Shown here piece by piece: positions 59,812 to 64,000 of a stretch of 64,000 bases of DNA (within the stretch, counting starts at the first letter, position 1; each line of letters opens with the position of its first letter). This DNA comes from an uncultured Oscillospiraceae bacterium. Lineage in GTDB: Bacteria; Bacillota; Clostridia; Oscillospirales; Oscillospiraceae. The notes beneath the pieces were generated by a model that made no database searches, was not told the origin of the DNA, and was given only the letters and a program-made list of their open reading frames with translations. Made by a program: the position numbers and the translations under genes. The DNA lies in contig CALWXB010000001.1 of NCBI GenBank assembly GCA_944385405.1, forward strand, positions 1 through 64,000, given 5' to 3'.

Positions 59812-60595
59812 ACTGCCGGGCCGTCAGTCCCCCGTCCAGAAGGATGGTCTGGCCGGTGATGAACTGGGAGGCATCGGAGGTCAGCAGGAGCAAGAGGCCC
59901 GCCAGGTCCTGGAAGGTGCCGATGCGGCCCACGGGGATGCGGTCCGTCAGGCTCTTATAGAACACCGGGTCCTCCAGCTGCCGGGCGTTGATGTCCGTCT
60001 TGATGAAGGTGGGGGCGATGGCGTTGACGGTGATGCCGTCCGCCGCCACCTCGCAGGCGACCTGCCGGGTGAGCATGTTGATCGCTCCCTTGGAGGCGCA
60101 GTAGGCGGAATACCCCGCGTCGGAGACCCCCAGAAACCCCTTCACCGAGGAGATGTGCACGATCTTGCCGTACCGGCGGCGGCGCATGATCCGCACCGCC
60201 TCCCGGGTGACCACGAAAGCGGCCCGCAGGTTCAGATCCAGGATGCGGTCCCAGGTGGCGTCGTCCATGTCCTCCAGCAGTTTGGGTTCGTTCATGCCGG
60301 CGGCGTTCACCAGAATGTCCAGCCGCCCCAGCTCCGCCTCCGCCGCAGCCATCAGCTCCGCCACGGCGGCAGTGTCGGTGATGTCGCAGGGGCGGGCCAG
60401 CAGCCGCCGTCCTGTCCGGGACGCCGCCTCCTCCAGCTCCGGGAGGTCCGGGATCCGCCGGGCCGTCACCAGCACATCACAGCCGTTTTCCAGCAGCACC
60501 CGGGCCATGGCCCGTCCCAGTCCCCGGGTGCCGCCAGTGACCAGGGCGGTGCGGCCGGTGAGGTCAAAAAGCTCTGTCCGGGAGACCTTATCCAC
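59810..60595 (-). CDS. SDR oxidoreductase in the hydrogenase operon
   Basis: Short-chain dehydrogenase of 261 residues starting at a GTG (60595) behind AAAGGAGGGAGCGCC. Cofactor loop TGGTRGLG, NAAGMNEP, IVHISSVKGFLG and YCASK are visible, and it ends GQTILLDGGLTARQ. It resembles gluconate 5-dehydrogenase/KduD-type enzymes. Its start overlaps the hydrogenase stop by 8 bases, so it is translated with the hydrogenase, an unusual partnership that may link NAD(P)H from a sugar or polyol to hydrogen. Confidence 0.87.
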   Translation of the reverse strand: MDKVSRTELFDLTGRTALVTGGTRGLGRAMARVLLENGCDVLVTARRIPDLPELEEAASRTGRRLLARPCDITDTAAVAELMAAAEAELGRLDILVNAAGMNEPKLLEDMDDATWDRILDLNLRAAFVVTREAVRIMRRRRYGKIVHISSVKGFLGVSDAGYSAYCASKGAINMLTRQVACEVAADGITVNAIAPTFIKTDINARQLEDPVFYKSLTDRIPVGRIGTFQDLAGLLLLLTSDASQFITGQTILLDGGLTARQ

Positions 60596-62363
60596 GGCGC
60601 TCCCTCCTTTCCGCGCCGTCGGAGCGGCGCTCCTCCCACACGGCGGACCAGGCGCTGTGGTCCGTGTGGAGCAGGTGGTGGGATTTCTCCCCCAGGGGCT
60701 TTTTCAGATACGTGCGATAGAGGGTCTGCACATCGGGATTTTCGTGGGAAAAGCGCAGCTGCGCGCCGGCGTCCATCTGCCAGAGGCGGCTGCCCCGGGC
60801 AGATGCGGCATCTCCGCTTTCATGGATGGGCTGTCCGCCGCCGCCGGCGCAGCCGCCGGGGCAGGCCATGACCTCCACGAAGTCGTACTCCGCCCGGCCG
60901 CTGTCCACAGCCTCCAGAAGCCTGCGGGTATTCCCCAGGCCGCTGACCACCGCCACCCGCAGCGTGCCCACGCCGGGCAGCTGGAACACGGCCTCCCGCC
61001 AGGGACGTCCGCCCCGGACCTGGGAGAAGGCGTCGGGATCCGGGTTCTTGCCGCAGGTGAGGTAATAGGCGCTGCGCAGCGCCGCGTCCATGACGCCGCC
61101 GGTGGTGCCGAAGATCACCGCCGCGCCGGTGCCGGTGCCCAGGGGGCTGTCGAAGGGCTCCTCCGGCAGCTTGCCGGGGACGATGCAGTCGCTGCGGAAC
61201 AGGCGGCACATCTCCCGAGTGGTGAGCACCGCGTCCACATCCGGGTCCCCGAAGGCGCTGCGCATGGTGGGCAGTTCGCACTCCGCCTTCTTGGCAGAGC
61301 ACGGCATGATGGACACCACGAACATCTTTCGGGAGTCGATGCCCCGTCGCTTGGCGAAATAGCTTTTGGCCACCGCCCCGAACATCTGCTGGGGGGACTT
61401 GGCGGTGGAGAGGTTCTCCGTATAGGAGGGGAACTGGGTCTTGAGGAACCGCACCCAGCCCGGGCAGCAGCTGGTGAACATGGGCCAGCGGTACTTCCCC
61501 CGGTGGGCCAGCCGCTCCAGAAGCTCGCTGCCCTCTTCCATGATGGTGAGGTCCGCGGCGAAATTGGTGTCGAACACATAGTCAAAGCCGATGCGCTTGA
61601 GGGCCGCCACCATGCGGCCCGGGGTCCCCAGACTGCGGGACAGGCCGAAGGCCTCCGCCCAGGCCACCCGCACCGCCGGAGCCACCTGGACCACGGTGGT
61701 GATCTCCGGGTCCGCCAGGGCCCGGAGGACCCGGTTGGTGTCGTCCCGCACCGTCAGAGCTCCCGTGGGGCAGTGCACCACGCACTGGCCGCAGAAGGTG
61801 CAGGCGGTATTTTTCAGGCTGCGGTTATAGCTCACGTCCACGGTCGTCCGGGAGCCGGTGCCCGCCACGTCCCAGATGTGCATGCCCTGGATCTTGTCGC
61901 ACACCTGGATGCAGCGCATGCACTTGATGCACTTGGACGCCTCCCGCACCACCGGCACATCCAGATCCACCCGGGACCGCTCCAGCTGCACCTCATAGGG
62001 CTGGAAGTGGATGTTCAGGTCGTGGGAGAGCTGCTGGAGCTGACAGGTACCGCTGCGGACGCAGACGGTGCAGTTGGAGTTGTGCTGGGAGAGGATCAGC
62101 CGCAGGTTCGTCTTGCGGGCCTGCCGGACGCGCGGAGAGTTGGTGTGCACCACCATGCCCTCCGCTGCAGCGGTGTTGCAGGCAGGCACCAACCGCTCCG
62201 TTCCCTCCACCTCCACCACGCACATCCGGCAGGCGGCGATCTCGTTGATGTCCTTCAAAAAGCACAGGTGCGGGATGGGGATGCCGGCCTTTTCCGCCGC
62301 CTCCAGCACGGTGGTGCCCCGGGAGACCCGCACGTCCCGCCCGTCGATGGTCAGTTTTACCAT
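60588..62363 (-). CDS. [FeFe] hydrogenase, modular, NuoG-like N-terminus
   Basis: A 591-residue hydrogen-forming or hydrogen-using enzyme. N-terminal 2Fe-2S domain (HLCFLKDINEIAACRMCVVEV), His-type 4Fe-4S region (SQHNSNCTVCVRSGTCQLQ), two 4Fe-4S motifs (CIKCMRCIQVC and CTFCGQCVVHCP), then the H-cluster signatures L1 FTSCCPGWVRF, L2 MPCSAKKAECE and L3 EVMACPGGCAGGGGQP, and the small-subunit-like end (DVQTLYRTYLKKPLGEKSHHLLHT). All cluster ligands are present. It overlaps the NuoF-GltD fusion upstream by 7 bases and an SDR downstream by 8, so NAD(P)H is the likely electron partner. Confidence 0.95.
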   Translation of the reverse strand: MVKLTIDGRDVRVSRGTTVLEAAEKAGIPIPHLCFLKDINEIAACRMCVVEVEGTERLVPACNTAAAEGMVVHTNSPRVRQARKTNLRLILSQHNSNCTVCVRSGTCQLQQLSHDLNIHFQPYEVQLERSRVDLDVPVVREASKCIKCMRCIQVCDKIQGMHIWDVAGTGSRTTVDVSYNRSLKNTACTFCGQCVVHCPTGALTVRDDTNRVLRALADPEITTVVQVAPAVRVAWAEAFGLSRSLGTPGRMVAALKRIGFDYVFDTNFAADLTIMEEGSELLERLAHRGKYRWPMFTSCCPGWVRFLKTQFPSYTENLSTAKSPQQMFGAVAKSYFAKRRGIDSRKMFVVSIMPCSAKKAECELPTMRSAFGDPDVDAVLTTREMCRLFRSDCIVPGKLPEEPFDSPLGTGTGAAVIFGTTGGVMDAALRSAYYLTCGKNPDPDAFSQVRGGRPWREAVFQLPGVGTLRVAVVSGLGNTRRLLEAVDSGRAEYDFVEVMACPGGCAGGGGQPIHESGDAASARGSRLWQMDAGAQLRFSHENPDVQTLYRTYLKKPLGEKSHHLLHTDHSAWSAVWEERRSDGAERRERRG

Positions 62364-64000
62364 GTCTCCACACGTCCTCCCTTGAAGATGCCGTAGCCGA
62401 AATGGTCACAGCGCAGGCAGCGGCCCGCCTCCTGGGCGGCCTCCTGATCCGTCATGCCGCACTCGATGCACCGGAAGTCGTCCCGGCGCTCCACCGCCTC
62501 CCGGCTGCCGCAGTCCACCCGGCCCCGGGAGTGCAGATCCGCGCACAGGGGGACCGGCACCTTCACCTCCGCCTTGATCTCATGATGGAAGCCCAGATAT
62601 TCGTCGATGTTGGCCGCGGCAGCCTTGCCTGCGGCGATGGCCCGGATCACGGTAGCGGGACCGGTGACGCAGTCGCCGCCGGCAAACACGCCCTCCAGAT
62701 CCGGCAGCCGGGTGCTGGCGTCGGCCAGCAACGTTCCGCCCCGCTGGATCTGGATGCCGCTTTGTTCGAAGCCGTGAGACTCAATGCCCTGCCCCACCGC
62801 CACGATGATGACATCCGCGGGGATCCGCACCGGCGGCGCGTCGGCGTTGCCGGGCCGGGGCCGTCCCTGGCGGTCCGGCTCTCCGATGAGCTGGGGCTGG
62901 GTCCACAGAGCGGCGGCGGAGCCATCCTCCCCCGCCTCGATGCGCACCGGTGCCTGGAGGGTCAGGATCTCCGCGCCCTCCGCCACAGCGCCCTCCACCT
63001 CCTCCCGCTGGGCGGTCATGTCCTCCCGGCGGCGGCGATAGACGCAGGTGACGCTGGCGGCCCCCAGGCGGATGGCGCTGCGGGTGACGTCCATGGCCAC
63101 GTTGCCGCCGCCGATGACCACCACCCGTTTTCCGGAAAAGTCCGGCAGGTCGTCGTCCCCGATGCGGCGCAGCAGCTCCACGGCAGAGATGACGCCGGGG
63201 AAATCCTCCCCGGGGATGCCCGCCTTCTTGTCGGTGTGGGCCCCGATGGAGAGATACAGGCAGTCGTGCTCCCGCTTGAGCTGGTCGAAGGTGATGTCCT
63301 TGCCCACGTCCACCCCGGTATGCACCCGGATGCCCACGGAGAGCACCGAGGCGATCTCCTGGTCCAGCAGCTGCCGGGGCAGGCGATAGCTGGGGATGCC
63401 GTAGCGCATCATGCCGCCCAGCTGACGCTGCTTTTCATACACCGTCACCCGGTGGCCCATGAGAGCCAGGTAGTAGGCGGCTGAAAGGCCCCCCGGGCCG
63501 CCGCCGATGATGGCCACGGACCGGCCTGTGGCCGGTGCCTTCCGGGGCTGGGGCACCTCGCCGGCGTGGTCCGCAGCGTACCGCTTGAGGCCCCGGATGT
63601 TCACCGCGTCGTCCACCATGTTCCGGCGGCAGCGGGCCTCGCAGGGATGGTCGCAGATGTAGGCGCAGGCCGTGGGGAAGGGATTGTCCTTGCGGATGAG
63701 CCGCACCGCATCGGCGCAGCGCCCCTCCCGCACCAGGGCGATGTAGCCGGGGATATCCACCCCCGCCGGGCACAGCGCCACACAGGGCACCGGGTTTTTC
63801 AGGCTCCCCAGGCACCGGTGGTGGAGGATGTGCTCTTCATAGTCGTCCCGGAAGCCCCGCAGGCCCATCAGCACCAGATTGGCCGCGTCGGTGCCGATGG
63901 CGCAGTCGGCGGTGTCGGCAATGACCTGGGCGGTGGACTCGATGCGCCGGAGGATGCTCACCGGCGGCTCTCCGTCCAGCACCTCCCGGATCATGTTGGA
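62357..64000 (-). CDS. NuoF-GltD fusion flavoprotein (3' part; start beyond the window)
   Basis: At least 547 residues in frame to the window edge, continuing upstream past 64000. The first visible part (STAQVIADTADCAIGTDAANLVLMGLRGFRDDYEEHI) is the C-terminal end of a NuoF/HydB-like NADH subunit, including the last cysteine of its 4Fe-4S cluster. Then comes a glutamate-synthase small-subunit (GltD) domain: CPAGVDIPGYIALVREGR, CDHPCEARCRRN, AIIGGGPGGLSAAYYLALMGHRVTVYE, GNVAMDVTRSAIRLGA, and GVFAGGDCVTGPATVIRAIAAGKAAA. A cysteine-rich tail CIECGMTD-RCLRCD follows. It probably feeds electrons from NAD(P)H to the hydrogenase encoded next. Confidence 0.88.
   Translation of the reverse strand, partial: SNMIREVLDGEPPVSILRRIESTAQVIADTADCAIGTDAANLVLMGLRGFRDDYEEHILHHRCLGSLKNPVPCVALCPAGVDIPGYIALVREGRCADAVRLIRKDNPFPTACAYICDHPCEARCRRNMVDDAVNIRGLKRYAADHAGEVPQPRKAPATGRSVAIIGGGPGGLSAAYYLALMGHRVTVYEKQRQLGGMMRYGIPSYRLPRQLLDQEIASVLSVGIRVHTGVDVGKDITFDQLKREHDCLYLSIGAHTDKKAGIPGEDFPGVISAVELLRRIGDDDLPDFSGKRVVVIGGGNVAMDVTRSAIRLGAASVTCVYRRRREDMTAQREEVEGAVAEGAEILTLQAPVRIEAGEDGSAAALWTQPQLIGEPDRQGRPRPGNADAPPVRIPADVIIVAVGQGIESHGFEQSGIQIQRGGTLLADASTRLPDLEGVFAGGDCVTGPATVIRAIAAGKAAAANIDEYLGFHHEIKAEVKVPVPLCADLHSRGRVDCGSREAVERRDDFRCIECGMTDQEAAQEAGRCLRCDHFGYGIFKGGRVETW

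Noticed and set aside
1..64000. tRNA, rRNA, CRISPR arrays, insertion sequences, prophage or restriction genes
   Set aside because: I looked for cloverleaf-like tRNA ends, rRNA conserved blocks, regularly spaced repeats, transposase motifs and integrase signatures and saw none; hairpins found are terminators or operators.

Overview
The window is high-GC, low-gap bacterial DNA that looks like an anaerobic, spore-forming Clostridia of the Oscillospiraceae type (Flavonifractor/Lawsonibacter/Dysosmobacter-like gut bacteria). The assignment is inferred from a spoIIID gene, a modular [FeFe] hydrogenase, an EtfAB flavoprotein pair, two TRAP transporters, lipobox-bearing binding proteins and strong AGGAGG ribosome sites. 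No rRNA, tRNA, CRISPR array, insertion sequence or phage gene was seen.

Layout. (1) 1-5.4 kb, minus: start of a siroheme/precorrin-2 dehydrogenase gene, an iron/cobalamin-type ABC importer (ATPase, permease, lipoprotein), then two M20 amidohydrolases. (2) 5.5-11.3 kb, plus: adenine deaminase followed by a complete PotABCD-like ABC transporter in one operon. (3) 11.3-14.4 kb, minus: S-layer-like/transglutaminase protein, LytR-CpsA-Psr protein, a small orphan and spoIIID. (4) 14.5-17.2 kb, plus: nitroreductase, mtnA, deoD and an 88-residue protein. (5) 17.2-18.8 kb, minus: DUF4179-type anti-sigma factor and ECF sigma factor. (6) 18.9-35.8 kb: a large catabolic locus bracketed by two paralogous cupins. 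It holds SDR dehydrogenases, a transaldolase, a TIM-barrel isomerase/epimerase, a TRAP transporter with two tandem binding proteins, a FadR-type GntR regulator, and an operon of FAD-linked (lactate/glycolate-type) oxidase, acyl-CoA dehydrogenase, EtfB and EtfA, plus an iron-type alcohol dehydrogenase. (7) 36-37 kb: an orphan PhnD-like lipoprotein. (8) 37.2-46.4 kb, plus: a full histidine operon (hisZ-hisG fusion, D, C, B, H, A, F, IE, PHP phosphatase) with a HAD phosphatase and a small zincin. (9) 46.4-58.5 kb: a sugar-acid locus with CoA-transferase, TRAP transporter, L-fuconate dehydratase-like enolase, LacI regulator, two SDRs, an unrecognised propeller-like protein, a fumarylacetoacetase-fold hydrolase and an aldo/keto reductase. 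(10) 58.6-64 kb: MalY/PatB aminotransferase, an SDR, an [FeFe] hydrogenase and the 3' part of a NuoF-GltD fusion.

How they work together. Region 9 fits a non-phosphorylating L-fucose/L-fuconate route ending in pyruvate plus lactate, and carries four related CACGTG-centred boxes in two pairs that look like the LacI operators. Region 6 has a perfect GntR/FadR-type operator (AAATTGGT-CCC-ACCAATTT) over the transcription start of the FAD-oxidase/Etf operon and degenerate copies at the promoters of the sugar genes, suggesting one regulon. The most unusual gene structures are the hisZ-hisG fusion with an internal ribosome site at the hisG start, and the hydrogenase operon in which a NuoF-GltD fusion, the hydrogenase and an SDR overlap one another.
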